From Longimicrobiales bacterium (lineage in GTDB: Bacteria > Gemmatimonadota > Gemmatimonadetes > Longimicrobiales > Gaopeijiaceae), in the NCBI GenBank assembly GCA_028823235.1, contig JAPKBW010000009.1, forward strand, positions 1 through 64,000: a stretch of 64,000 nt of DNA, written 5' to 3'. The notes below the pieces were generated by a model that was given only the letters and a program-made list of their open reading frames with translations, searched no databases and was not told the origin of the DNA. Each line of letters begins with the position of its first letter. Within the stretch, counting starts at the first letter, position 1. The position numbers and the translations under genes are program-made. Of this stretch, positions 8,029 to 16,988 are shown piece by piece.

Positions 8029-9396
8029 TCAGCCGGGCGTGTACGCGCCCTGCGAAAGTCGCAGAAGGAAGACCGCTGCAAGCTTCGTTCGGATCTCCAT
8101 CGCCCTGAGATCCAGCGTCTCATCGAAGGAATGGGCCGCCGCCCCCATCCCCCCGATCGCAGCAAGCGCCGCATCGACGTACGGTGCCGCCGACGTGATG
8201 TCCGCACCCCCGAGGCGCATCGGATCGATCACCTCGATCGGGCCGATGCCCATGTCGCGGCTCGCCTGATCGTAGATCGCGTGCAGCCGGTAGTTCGACT
8301 CTCTTGGCGGCATCCCACTGGGCACGCCACGAACTTCTAGCGTCGCGCTCGTGCCGAGAAGATTCCGCGAAGCGATCTCTCTCATGCGAGCGATAACTCG
8401 CTCTCCCTGCTCGGCGGAGATCGTACGCAGATCCCCGGTCACCGTAGCAGTCTCCGCGACGACATTCGTCACGCCGGATGCCTGCCCCGCGTTGCCCGTC
8501 GCGTCACGCTCGACCTCGCTCCCGCCGAGAATGATTCCGGGATTGAAGGTGAGGAATTCCTCCCCCGCGAGTTCCTCCCGGAAACCATCAAGGATTCGAG
8601 CTGCCTCGAAAATCGCACCGTACCCGAGCTCTTCAGTGAAGATTCGAGACGAATGACCGCGCGTCCCGGTCGTTGTCAGAGTCCAGCCAGTACCACCACG
8701 ACGGGCCACAGCGGCCGTCTCGGCAATCTCCAGTCCCTCGAACCCAAGAGCGACGTCCGCCCACTCGGCAGCCGTGACGAGGTCGCCGCGCGCGAGGTCG
8801 CGCGGCGAACCGATGCGCTCTTCATCCCCGATCATCGCGACCGTGAGATTCATCCCACCCAGCAGACCCTCCGACTCCAGGGCCTCCAGCGCCTGCAGCA
8901 TGGCGACCAGTCCGCCCTTCATGTCGGAGACCCCCGGGCCCTTCACCGTCGCTTCATCGATACGCTCATACGTCTGGAATGGGTCCTCCGGGCGAAAGAC
9001 CGTATCCAGGTGACCGATGAGCAGCATTTTCGTTCCCGACCCACGACGCTCAGCAAAGAGATGGCCGGCGCGGCCAAAGCCTGAGCCGTCGATCCAGCGA
9101 ACGTCGAAGCCGAGAGCCTTGAATCGCGGGGTAAGGACGTCAGCCACCTCGCGTACGCCTTGGACGTTCAGCGTATAGCTGTTGAGGTTCGTGAGTTCCT
9201 CGAGCAGCTCGAGCGCCTCGTCGCGATGATCTTCGACCCACGCAGACATCGCGATCTCCGCGGGAACCGCCTGGGCCTGCAGCTCTAACGGAGCCAGACC
9301 GACGCCGACAGCCAAGGCAACAGTCGAAAAAGAGAAGACGCGCCAACTCGGCGAATGGCTCACAACAGACACTGACACAGACGACTCCGATTGCAA
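8029..9396 (-). CDS. secreted M20 metallopeptidase (carboxypeptidase G2-like)
   Basis: 455 aa from a TTG at 9396; nearby GTG codons are alternatives. A signal peptide (hydrophobic core VALAVGVGLAPL, ending near LQAQA) is followed by an M20 catalytic domain. Metal-site motifs visible are LIGHLDTVF, GVSDMKGG, GDEERIGS and the late AAHSFDE. The dimerisation domain contains the TRGHSS segment. It probably trims C-terminal residues from peptides outside the cytoplasm. M20 also includes LysK, but the signal peptide argues against LysK here. Confidence 0.85.
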   Translation of the reverse strand: MQSESSVSVSVVSHSPSWRVFSFSTVALAVGVGLAPLELQAQAVPAEIAMSAWVEDHRDEALELLEELTNLNSYTLNVQGVREVADVLTPRFKALGFDVRWIDGSGFGRAGHLFAERRGSGTKMLLIGHLDTVFRPEDPFQTYERIDEATVKGPGVSDMKGGLVAMLQALEALESEGLLGGMNLTVAMIGDEERIGSPRDLARGDLVTAAEWADVALGFEGLEIAETAAVARRGGTGWTLTTTGTRGHSSRIFTEELGYGAIFEAARILDGFREELAGEEFLTFNPGIILGGSEVERDATGNAGQASGVTNVVAETATVTGDLRTISAEQGERVIARMREIASRNLLGTSATLEVRGVPSGMPPRESNYRLHAIYDQASRDMGIGPIEVIDPMRLGGADITSAAPYVDAALAAIGGMGAAAHSFDETLDLRAMEIRTKLAAVFLLRLSQGAYTPG

Positions 9397-9431
9397 TCTG
9401 GCAGACGGTTAGGCGTCATATAGCGCCTCCG

Positions 9432-9719
9432 TCAGTTGAATCCTGGACTCCAAAAAATGGGAGAGGGGCACGCCACGGACTTCAGTACCATCACGCTAGT
9501 CCCGACTCCAACGAGCACCAACGGGATGCTCACCGACAGCATATCCATGTCATCCACGATCTGCCGCAGGAGTCACGCTTCAACGACCGAACCGATGGCC
9601 CCCACCCCGAATTGAAGCGTGTCCCGACGTGCGATCGTGCCGATGCCGCTGATCCCTCCAGCCCCCGGGGCAGTAGGAATTCCGATCGCACGCGTTCGCT
9701 GAGACACGGTGAACGGCAT
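9432..9719 (-). pseudogene. fossil of an ADOP/MacB-type ABC permease C-terminus
   Basis: The minus-strand frame from 9719 to a stop at 9432, interrupted by a TGA at 9573-9575, reads like the end of an FtsX-like permease. A VSQRTRAIGI motif, normally followed by RMALGA, is followed by degraded sequence, then a hydrophobic DMLSVSIPLVLVGVG segment and a SVACPSP remnant of the final LACxxPARR. It overlaps the doxX-like stop. It accounts for most of the 350 bp between the M20 gene and the DoxX gene. Confidence 0.5.
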
Positions 9720-9750
9720 CAGTGCGCAGGGGCGCACGCTCCGCGGTCGA

Positions 9751-10128
9751 TCAGCTTGGCGTCCAGCGCGCACCAAGCCTGGCGTAGGCGATGATCGAGA
9801 AGCACAGGAGGTTCAAGCCAGCAAGACTTGGGTCCCCGCCGTGCGTCACCATGGTAAAAACAGCGCCACACATAATAAGGACAACAAGAACAGCGCCATA
9901 AGTGGCAAATTTGGGAATAAAGGCTGCGGCGGCTCCGAGCATCTCAAGGGCACCGACCACATAGGCGAAAACCGCGGGATAGCCCCAACCCGCAAAGGTC
10001 GCCATCCACATGTCCGACTGTAGGAACTTCGCGGACCCAGACCAAAGCATGACCCCTCCTGCACCGATGGTCAGAAGCCACACCAGAACGTTTCCGACCC
10101 TGCTATTCACTGCTCCCTCAAGATTCAC
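9751..10128 (-). CDS. DoxX family membrane protein
   Basis: 125 aa with four hydrophobic segments (about 10-28, 47-65, 70-90 and 97-115), including the DoxX-like WSGSAKF near the first helix and the ALEMLGA segment. The GTG start follows a strong AGGAGGG site. DoxX proteins are poorly defined inner-membrane proteins tied to redox or quinone functions; no partner gene here narrows this. Confidence 0.75.
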   Translation of the reverse strand: MNLEGAVNSRVGNVLVWLLTIGAGGVMLWSGSAKFLQSDMWMATFAGWGYPAVFAYVVGALEMLGAAAAFIPKFATYGAVLVVLIMCGAVFTMVTHGGDPSLAGLNLLCFSIIAYARLGARWTPS

Positions 10129-10212
10129 AATCCCTCCTCAATGTCTTCCCAGCCAAAAACACTCGCCTATCGTGGACTCTGTGCAGGGACACCACAACCA
10201 CGAGAATCGCTT

Positions 10213-12069
10213 CTAGCTGATCAGCCGACCCAACGCGTCTCGGCCGCCAACGACCGGAATCGAGATCGACGTGCCATCAAGATCGATGCTCAGCTGTGTC
10301 CCCGGCTCAGGGTGGAGCGTGAATTCCGCGTCGCTGGAGAAGATCATTAGCCCGAGCCGCTTCCCGGCTGGAACAATCTGATCGTCCGGCTGCAGGTCGA
10401 ACGTCACTTTCCGAAATTCTCCAGGCACCAGCGGAACGCTTTCGCGGAGAGATGCGGCGTTCTGGGGATCCGCCCAGCCCCGCGTAACCACGTTGTCGAC
10501 GAGCCGCCCTTCGGCTGTCCATGGCAACGCAACGAGCCACACCGAGAGGTTCGCAGCCGTGGCATTAGCCGCGACCCGGATTGTCACAGTCGTCACACCC
10601 GAGAGGTGGACGTCCTGCGTGAATTCAGGCGTCGCATAGAGCAGACGACTGCTGGAAGACGGAGCTTGGGCGAGAGCAGCACCCGTGAGCGACACGTCGT
10701 CGACGACCTCGCTGGTTCCACGTTCGCCAGAATTAGTGAGCGCCAGGACTCCCACACCATTTCCGTCACCCTGGGGATGCAGCGTAACGCTGGTCGCCTC
10801 CGGGTTGGGATAATCGCCGTACGGCGTGGGCGTGTTGTCTTCGACGTCCTCGCGCACAATCCACGCCTTAGGATCGTCCTCGACTCCGTTCTCCACGTCA
10901 TACAGGTACCTCGTGAACCACCGGTTCATCAGCTCGTGCGGCGGCGGGCCACCGTGGCCACCCTGATGGTAGAAGATCTGAGTGGACACGCCTCGGTCTT
11001 TCAGTGCCTGCGAGATCCGATAGCTGTGCTCCGGCATGACGTTCCAATCATTGAATCCGTGCGACATCAGCGTCGCAGCCTTCACACCATCGATGACATT
11101 CAGATAGTCCCGGCCCGACCAGAAGTCGTTGTAGTCCCCGGTCACGCGATCCCGCCCAGCGGCCATCACCCCATCTCGCACCGTCAAGTTGCAGTACTCG
11201 CGGCCTTCCGGATCACCCGAGTTGATAAAGTCGTAGAGGACGTCCACGTCTTCACCGAGGTATCCACCAGGTGAGCGCACCAGACCGTTCGACCGGTAGT
11301 AGTGGTAGTACGACGTGTTCGGCGCGATCGGGATGATCGCCTCCAGTCCGTCGACGCCCGTGGTCGCGGCGGCCAGCGGCAGCGTCCCGTTATACGAGGT
11401 GCCGGTCATCCCGACCTTCCCCGTCGCCCAGAAGGCCTCCACTGGGTCGCCGCCATCGGCAGCCGTGTAGCCGTCAGCGCGACCGTTCAGCCAGTCGATG
11501 ACCGCCTTCGGCGCGAGCGACTCGTTGATCCCACCGACCGTCGGGCACCCCTGAGACAGCCCGGTCCCAGGAGACTGTGAGTGGATCACCACGAATCCGC
11601 GCGGCACCCACGTGCCGACGTGGGAATTGGAAATGATCGGACGCCTGCTCTGATGCTGAATGGCCGGCATATCTCCGCGCACGGGTGGGGTGTCACCGAT
11701 TTCGTGTTCAACATTCCAAAAATATTCGGGAGCGGTCGTCCCAGTTCCCGAGTAGTACGGCGAGGACTCGTACACGACCGCGAGCCGCAATCCCTCTTCC
11801 GTCTGGGCCGGGCGCGTCACGTCGACGTGCACCCTGTCCGGACGTCCATCACCGTCGGAATCAAACTCCGTCTCGACCCACAGGTCGTGCCGAATCCAGG
11901 TCTCCGGGTCCGCGAACGCCTCTACGATCTGAGCCTGGCCATCGATAAACGTCGGCTGTGGGCCCGTGGGCGTCAGCGCGATCGAGGGCGCCTGCGCCTG
12001 AGCGCACTCAAATGAAAGCGCGAAGGCGGCGGCTGTCGATGCAAGTGTCAGGGAGAAGCGGAGCTTCAT
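10213..12069 (-). CDS. secreted Xaa-Pro dipeptidyl-peptidase (S15, CocE/PepX family)
   Basis: 618 aa. The start at 12069 gives a signal peptide (MKLRFSLTLAS... to CAQAQA); a longer frame upstream lacks support. The alpha/beta-hydrolase triad is visible: nucleophile Ser in GTSYNGT, Asp in SHGFNDWNV and His in HQGGHGG. A beta-rich C-terminal domain follows. It would release X-Pro dipeptides from peptides outside the cytoplasm. It fits the set of secreted peptidases in this window (M20, M28, M19). Confidence 0.87.
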   Translation of the reverse strand: MKLRFSLTLASTAAAFALSFECAQAQAPSIALTPTGPQPTFIDGQAQIVEAFADPETWIRHDLWVETEFDSDGDGRPDRVHVDVTRPAQTEEGLRLAVVYESSPYYSGTGTTAPEYFWNVEHEIGDTPPVRGDMPAIQHQSRRPIISNSHVGTWVPRGFVVIHSQSPGTGLSQGCPTVGGINESLAPKAVIDWLNGRADGYTAADGGDPVEAFWATGKVGMTGTSYNGTLPLAAATTGVDGLEAIIPIAPNTSYYHYYRSNGLVRSPGGYLGEDVDVLYDFINSGDPEGREYCNLTVRDGVMAAGRDRVTGDYNDFWSGRDYLNVIDGVKAATLMSHGFNDWNVMPEHSYRISQALKDRGVSTQIFYHQGGHGGPPPHELMNRWFTRYLYDVENGVEDDPKAWIVREDVEDNTPTPYGDYPNPEATSVTLHPQGDGNGVGVLALTNSGERGTSEVVDDVSLTGAALAQAPSSSSRLLYATPEFTQDVHLSGVTTVTIRVAANATAANLSVWLVALPWTAEGRLVDNVVTRGWADPQNAASLRESVPLVPGEFRKVTFDLQPDDQIVPAGKRLGLMIFSSDAEFTLHPEPGTQLSIDLDGTSISIPVVGGRDALGRLIS

Positions 12070-12156
12070 GGTCTTGGTCCGTATGCGTGTATCAGTGTGG
12101 TGCCGAAAACGGCTCGCCAACCTACACAGCTCTCGTCTCGATGTCACAACGATACC

Positions 12157-12795
12157 TCACAATCCGAGGTCGTACTGTAATCCCGTGAATGTCAGCCGAT
12201 GATGAGGCGTCAGGCCGAGTTCGTCGATGGCCGCACGGTGCTCTGCGGTTCCATACCCCGCATTTCGATCCCATCCGTAGCCCGGGTAGCGGCGCGCGAG
12301 CCGCTGCATGAGTCGATCCCGAATCACCTTTGCGACAATCGAAGCACAACCGATCGAATGGATGAGGGCGTCACCATCCACGATCGCCTCATGCTCACGG
12401 CCCAGGTACTTCACATAGAGGCCATCGATCACGATATGGCCGGGGGCTTCGGACAAGTGATCCAGAGCTCGTCCCATGGCGACGGTCGTAGCCCGGAGGA
12501 TGTTGCGACGATCAATCTCTCGGACCGACGCAGCCCCGACACCGACGCTCGTCGCTGCACCGAGGATGAGATCGAACAGCTCTTCGCGTACCCGACTCGA
12601 CAGCTGCTTCGAGTCGTCAGCTCCCTCTACATGGAGCCCTTCCGGCAGGACAACTGCCGCGGCCACCACCGGTCCGGCGAGGGGACCCCTTCCTGCTTCG
12701 TCCACACCTGCCACCAAAAGATCGCGGCCCCAGAACCGCCGCTCGTACTCGAGCAGGTCCTGGGGCCGCGTAGATCCGGAGTCTTCCGGCGTCAT
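12157..12795 (-). CDS. rnhB: ribonuclease HII
   Basis: 212 aa. The catalytic acidic residues sit in GVDEAGRGPLAGP and in GADDSKQLS; the later VIDGLYV and SIVAKVIRDR segments are also typical. It cleaves RNA in RNA-DNA hybrids, including misincorporated ribonucleotides. It lies 12 bp downstream of rplS, the conserved rplS-rnhB order. Confidence 0.96.
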   Translation of the reverse strand: MTPEDSGSTRPQDLLEYERRFWGRDLLVAGVDEAGRGPLAGPVVAAAVVLPEGLHVEGADDSKQLSSRVREELFDLILGAATSVGVGAASVREIDRRNILRATTVAMGRALDHLSEAPGHIVIDGLYVKYLGREHEAIVDGDALIHSIGCASIVAKVIRDRLMQRLARRYPGYGWDRNAGYGTAEHRAAIDELGLTPHHRLTFTGLQYDLGL

Positions 12796-12807
12796 AGCCG
12801 GACCCGA

Positions 12808-13161
12808 TCAGCGCTGCGAGCGCTTCTCTTTGATTCTCGCCGACTTACCGCGACGACCACGCAGATAGTAGAGCTTCGCTCGGCGAACTCGGCCGCGGCG
12901 AACCACCTCGACGCCAGCTACCGTCGGCGCATGGAGCGGGAAGATGCGCTCGACCCCGATACCACTAGAGATCTTGCGGACCGTGAACGTCTCATCGACG
13001 CCGCCGCCCTTACGGCCAAGACAGACACCCTCGAACACCTGGATCCGCTCTTTCGCACCCTCGCGAACGCGGTACAGGACTTTCACGGTGTCACCAGGAG
13101 CGAAGTCCAGGGTGTCCTCCCGGAGCTGCTCTTTCTCGATTTCTTTGATTATGTCAGTCAT
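12808..13161 (-). CDS. rplS: 50S ribosomal protein L19
   Basis: 117 aa, standard length, with [31 protein letters not shown] and [15 protein letters not shown]. The ATG at 13161 matches the family start; the frame extends upstream without homology. It is normally adjacent to trmD, but here an oppositely oriented peptidase gene (13350-14444) lies between them, so rplS must have its own promoter in 13162-13349. Confidence 0.97.
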   Translation of the reverse strand: MTDIIKEIEKEQLREDTLDFAPGDTVKVLYRVREGAKERIQVFEGVCLGRKGGGVDETFTVRKISSGIGVERIFPLHAPTVAGVEVVRRGRVRRAKLYYLRGRRGKSARIKEKRSQR

Positions 13162-13349
13162 TCCAAAACCCCAACAACACGGCCGGAGGCGTTCCGGCAG
13201 AGACAACTAACATAATGCAGGCCAAAGAGACGGTGAAGCCCCTGAACGGGCTGTATTCAGCATGTTCACACGGCCCCAAACCCTTGGCCCACCGAACCAT
13301 CCACACCATGTTGGCTGACCCCGAAACCTCGCAGAAATCCGGAAACATC

Positions 13350-14444
13350 ATGTCCTCGACTCGTCGCTTCCTTCTTGGCCTCAGCACTTTGCTCGTCACC
13401 GCGTGTGTCGGCGATACCGCTCAAGACACGACTCCCGCGCTCGCCGACGCCGACATGCCGAGAGCGGCTCGACTTGAGGCCCTGCTGTCGACCCTCGCAG
13501 CCGACTCGATGGAAGGCCGGAGAACGGGCACTCCGGGAATCCATCGCGCCGCGGTTTTTCTCGCTGCAGAACTAGAGCGATACGGTGTCGAATCTGCCGG
13601 AGACAATGGTTTCCTGCAGACGATTCCGATGGCTCGCGTCACGGTGGATACGCAGGACGGCTCGCGTGAACGGCTCATCATGCCCATCGACACGGACAGC
13701 TTCGACACGATCTCCGCAGGGCAGGTGATCATGACCGAAGGCAATGTCGTCGGGATCATTCGGGGCTCGGATCCGGCAGTAGCAAGCGAGACCGTCGTCT
13801 TGGGCGCCCACTTCGATCACGTCGGTATCGGGAATCCCGTTGCCGACGAGGCCGGGGTCATGGATTCGATTTACAACGGAGCTGACGACGACGGGTCAGG
13901 CACGGTAGCGGTGCTCGAGATCGCACGAACTCTCATGGAAGGCACCTCGCCCCGTCGGACAGTCGTCATCCTGTTGAGCACCGGTGAAGAGATGGGGCTT
14001 CTCGGGACTCGCTGGTACATCGAAAATCCGGTCATGCCGATAGCTCAAACCGTGGCGGACCTCCAGATCGAAATGATCGGACGTCCGGATGACGCGGTCG
14101 GAGGCTTCGGACGTGCGTGGCTGACCGGGTACGAGCGCACCACCATGGGTGACCAGCTTGCGGAGGCCGGTTCACCGATCGTCCCCGATCCAAGGCTCGA
14201 TCAGAATTTCTTCTTTCGCAGTGACAACATCGCGTTTGCCCGAATCGGCATCCCGGCGCACACCCTCTCTTCGTTCAATCTCCACGGCGACTACCATCAG
14301 CCGTCTGACGAGGTCGACAAGATAGATTTCGCCCACATGGCCGCACTAGTCGAAGCCGCAGTTGAGGCGATTCGCTTCCTAGCAGATGGCCCGACGCCCG
14401 ACTGGAAAGAGGGCGGAATGGAAGGTCTGAACGGGAACCAGTAG
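13350..14444 (+). CDS. M28 family aminopeptidase, lipoprotein
   Basis: 364 aa from the ATG at 13350. A short lipoprotein signal ends in LVTAC, so the mature protein should be anchored at Cys17. M28 zinc-site motifs are in order: GAHFDHVG, NGADDDGSGT, STGEEMGLLG, EMIGRP and DYHQPSDE. A longer frame upstream of 13350 adds only unconserved sequence. It is inserted on the plus strand between rplS and trmD. Confidence 0.88.
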   Translation: MSSTRRFLLGLSTLLVTACVGDTAQDTTPALADADMPRAARLEALLSTLAADSMEGRRTGTPGIHRAAVFLAAELERYGVESAGDNGFLQTIPMARVTVDTQDGSRERLIMPIDTDSFDTISAGQVIMTEGNVVGIIRGSDPAVASETVVLGAHFDHVGIGNPVADEAGVMDSIYNGADDDGSGTVAVLEIARTLMEGTSPRRTVVILLSTGEEMGLLGTRWYIENPVMPIAQTVADLQIEMIGRPDDAVGGFGRAWLTGYERTTMGDQLAEAGSPIVPDPRLDQNFFFRSDNIAFARIGIPAHTLSSFNLHGDYHQPSDEVDKIDFAHMAALVEAAVEAIRFLADGPTPDWKEGGMEGLNGNQ

Positions 14445-14485
14445 GCTCTGGCAGACCAGCGACTCCGCACTCCAAGTTGGCGGGG

Positions 14486-15178
14486 TTAGTCGACCTTCAG
14501 TTCGGGACGCTGCTTTCTCGTCACGCGCTCCGACTCTTCGGTCCTCCACTTCGTGATGCGGGCATGATCACCTGACCGAAGGACCTCGGGCACCTCATGA
14601 CCGCGGTACACAGCCGGTCGGGTGTACGACGGTGCGGACAGGTGGGCCGCATCGTAGAACGAGTCGGTGGCAGCGGCGTCGTGATCACCCATCGCACCCG
14701 GGAGCAGACGAACGATTGCGTCGGTCATGACGAGCGCGGCGAACTCACCACCGGACACGACGAAGTCACCAAGTGACAGTTCTTCTGTCGCGAGGTGGTC
14801 GGCCACACGCTGGTCGACGTCCTTGTAGTGGCCGCACAGAAATGTGACCTCGGGCTCGACGCTGAAGCGAACGGCATCTGTGTGCGTGAAGCGCTTGCCG
14901 CGCGCCGACAACAGAATGATTGGACCACTCGGCGCCAGGTCCTCGATCGCCTCGAAGAACGGTTCGGGTTTCATCACCATGCCAGCTCCTCCCCCATACG
15001 GGAGGGCGTCGACGGTCTTATGCCTGTCGTGCGTGTACTCCCGCAGGTCGACCGGGTTGTACATGACAAGGTCGGCCTCCGCCGCACGCGCGGGAATGGA
15101 CAAACCGAGCGGGCCCTCAAAGAAGTCCGGAAAGATCGAGACAAGATTGATCCGCATCGGCTGGGACGCGTCGCTCAC
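14486..15178 (-). CDS. trmD: tRNA (guanine-N1)-methyltransferase
   Basis: 230 aa. It methylates G37 of tRNAs that have G36. Visible are NLVSIFPDFF, the PYGGGAGMVMKPEP loop, LCGHYKDVDQRV and the SAM trefoil-knot segment SLGDFVVSGGE. The GTG start overlaps the rimM stop as GTGA and has GAGGG just upstream; an ATG at 15157 is the alternative. Confidence 0.95.
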   Translation of the reverse strand: MSDASQPMRINLVSIFPDFFEGPLGLSIPARAAEADLVMYNPVDLREYTHDRHKTVDALPYGGGAGMVMKPEPFFEAIEDLAPSGPIILLSARGKRFTHTDAVRFSVEPEVTFLCGHYKDVDQRVADHLATEELSLGDFVVSGGEFAALVMTDAIVRLLPGAMGDHDAAATDSFYDAAHLSAPSYTRPAVYRGHEVPEVLRSGDHARITKWRTEESERVTRKQRPELKVD

Positions 15179-15744
15179 GACCCTCGTGCTTTCCCTAATT
15201 GCTGGAGGTCCAGCAACCCATCGGGGGGGGCGATCACAATGCGGGCTTTCTCGAGGTCTACTTCCACCACGATCTCGGGACGGTACGGGACCATGATGAC
15301 ACCGTTCTCACCTTGCACCTCGAGAAGGTCCGTGGGCCCCATTTCGAACACCTCAGTCACTCGGCCGACTTCGGTATCGTCGGTCGTGAAGACCGTCATC
15401 TGGAGCAACTGATGGTAGAACACCTCGCCCTCGGCGAGCGGTTCGATGTCCTCAAAGGCGCGGTACAGGTAGAGCCCCTTGAGCAGCAGCGCTTGCGAAA
15501 GGTCTTCGACACCGCCGAAGTGCACCAAGAACCCTTTTTGGTGTGGGCGGATCGACATGACTCGAAGCGGAGGCATGTCCGGGTTCGGCGCATCATCAGC
15601 CTCCCCACCCAATGACAAAACCACCCCGGGAGCGAGTGCGCTCTCGGGGTGATCCGTCAGGGGCCAGACGAAAAACTCGCCCTTGGTGCCATGGGGTTTG
15701 TTCAGCTGCCCGACGACGAGGTGACTCGGGTCATTGAGACCCAT
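15175..15744 (-). CDS. rimM: ribosome maturation factor RimM
   Basis: 189 aa. The N-terminal domain opens with LVVGQLNKPHGTKGE, followed by a PRC-barrel region with LLEVQGENGVIMVPYRPEIV. It assists assembly of the 30S head region around S19. It lies between rpsP (20 bp upstream) and trmD (GTGA overlap), the conserved order. Confidence 0.93.
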   Translation of the reverse strand: MGLNDPSHLVVGQLNKPHGTKGEFFVWPLTDHPESALAPGVVLSLGGEADDAPNPDMPPLRVMSIRPHQKGFLVHFGGVEDLSQALLLKGLYLYRAFEDIEPLAEGEVFYHQLLQMTVFTTDDTEVGRVTEVFEMGPTDLLEVQGENGVIMVPYRPEIVVEVDLEKARIVIAPPDGLLDLQQLGKARGS

Positions 15745-15764
15745 GTGGTTCGAGAGGTCCGAGG

Positions 15765-16373
15765 TTACTCGGACTTCTCCTCCTCGGCTGCGGCGGTAGC
15801 GGCTTCGGCTGCAGGAGCTTCTTCCGCAGCAGCTTCAGGAGCAGCTTCTTCAGCAGCAGCCTCAGGAGCCTCTTCCTCGGCAGCTTCAGCTTCGGGAGCA
15901 GCCTCAGCCGCGGCAGCCTCGGCAGCAGCAGCGGCAGCGGACTCGGCTTCGGCCGCAGCAGCGGCCTCCGCTTCAGCGGCTTCAGCAGCCGCAGCATCTT
16001 CAGCAGCCTTCGCCTCAGCGGCCTTCTCGGCCTCAACCTTCCCTTCGGCAGCGCGACGTGCAGCCAGCTTCTCCGCACGCTTGGCCTCACGGGCCTCCGC
16101 ACCTTCCTCGCCGACCGCAACGATGTTGTCACCACCACGCCGGGCCTTGGCAATGAGTGACTTCAACGTGCCAGACGGGCTCGCACCCTCGCTGATCCAG
16201 TGATCCACGCGTTCGAGATCGATCACGAGGCGAGCGGGGTCCGAAAGAGGCTTGTAGTAGCCCAGCGTCTCAACGAAACGACCGTCTCGCGCCGACGTGC
16301 TGTGGGCTACGACAACCCGGTAATGGGGCTTCTTCTTCCGGCCCATGCGCCGGAGTCGAATACGTGCTGGCAT
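15765..16373 (-). CDS. rpsP: 30S ribosomal protein S16 with a long Ala/Glu-rich C-terminal tail
   Basis: 202 aa, more than twice the usual 80-90. Residues 1 to about 85 are a normal S16 (start MPARIRLRRMGRKKKPHYRVVV, with family features RDGRFVETLGYY and DHWISEGA). From about residue 95 the protein is a basic K/R-A-E segment that passes into about 85 residues made almost only of Ala and Glu. The tail is coded with GCx/GAx codons and would be strongly acidic and helical. The frame is intact to its stop, 20 bp before rimM. Confidence 0.95.
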   Translation of the reverse strand: MPARIRLRRMGRKKKPHYRVVVAHSTSARDGRFVETLGYYKPLSDPARLVIDLERVDHWISEGASPSGTLKSLIAKARRGGDNIVAVGEEGAEAREAKRAEKLAARRAAEGKVEAEKAAEAKAAEDAAAAEAAEAEAAAAAEAESAAAAAAEAAAAEAAPEAEAAEEEAPEAAAEEAAPEAAAEEAPAAEAATAAAEEEKSE

Positions 16374-16511
16374 CTTGTGTTCTGCGGTTGGTCTTACGGT
16401 TCGCGCTGTGTTACTACCCAGCGTATGCCCCTTCGCAGTCCGAACGACCGGAAAAAGAGCAGACGCAAAGAATAAAAGGGTCTAGTGGACCTGTACAGCG
16501 ATGCGGCGGCC
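16374..16511 (-). other. rpsP upstream region
   Basis: About 140 bp between the end of the DinB-like gene and rpsP. It should hold the promoter of the rpsP-rimM-trmD unit, but I see no convincing -35/-10 pair and no terminator hairpin for the upstream operon. Confidence 0.3.
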
Positions 16512-16988
16512 TTAATCGAACTCCAATACGGGGGGCGCCTGATCCTTTCCGACGCGTCCCGTCTCCACCTCGGCCTTGAAGTAGTTCTCGCCCTTGACCG
16601 GCGCGCCCACGAGACGACGGAGCAAAGCGATCTGACCGACGTGCGTCAGCGCGTCGGCGAAGGGTCCCTGAAACAGTCGCTAAGCCGGACGGCCCAGAGG
16701 CTCGGCAGACGCCAGGCGTGCGTCGACCACGGCGAGCCCGGCGAAGAACCGTTCGAGCTGCCGGTCCCAGTCGTTCGAGCCATCCTCACTCCAGCGACGC
16801 TCCCCATCGGCCAATGCGAGTCCCCACGCGAAGAGATCGCCCATGTGCGAAAGGATTTCGACGGCTCTGCGTGAGCCTGGAGCAGCCCGGTACGATCCAA
16901 ATCCTTCGGGTGCATCCAGAAGAGCCTTCCCCCCGCGGTACGCGATGGTGGCAACCATGTGGCGCAGCAGCGTACGCTCGTCGTTCAT
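16512..16988 (-). pseudogene. DinB-like four-helix protein with an in-frame TAG
   Basis: The frame runs 158 codons from an ATG at 16988, overlapping the dipeptidase stop (ATGA), to a TAA at 16512. It is interrupted by TAG at codon 103 (16680-16682). Sequence resembling DinB metal-dependent proteins continues in the same frame on both sides: before it ILSHMGDLFAWG, after it FADALTHVGQIALLRRL and GAPVKGENYFKAEV. The two histidines of the usual metal triad lie on either side of the stop. Either a recent nonsense mutation, a base error, or readthrough; the upstream 102 aa could still be made. Function of the family here is unknown. Confidence 0.7.

Noticed and set aside
8029-9396. M20 peptidase as the missing LysK of the LysW operon
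   Set aside because: The family would fit, but the protein has a clear signal peptide, lies outside the operon beyond two plus-strand genes and resembles carboxypeptidase G2.
15649-16203. 184-residue Ser/Ala-rich plus-strand reading frame
   Set aside because: It is the antisense shadow of the Ala/Glu-rich rpsP tail and rimM start; its composition is a product of the tail's codons.
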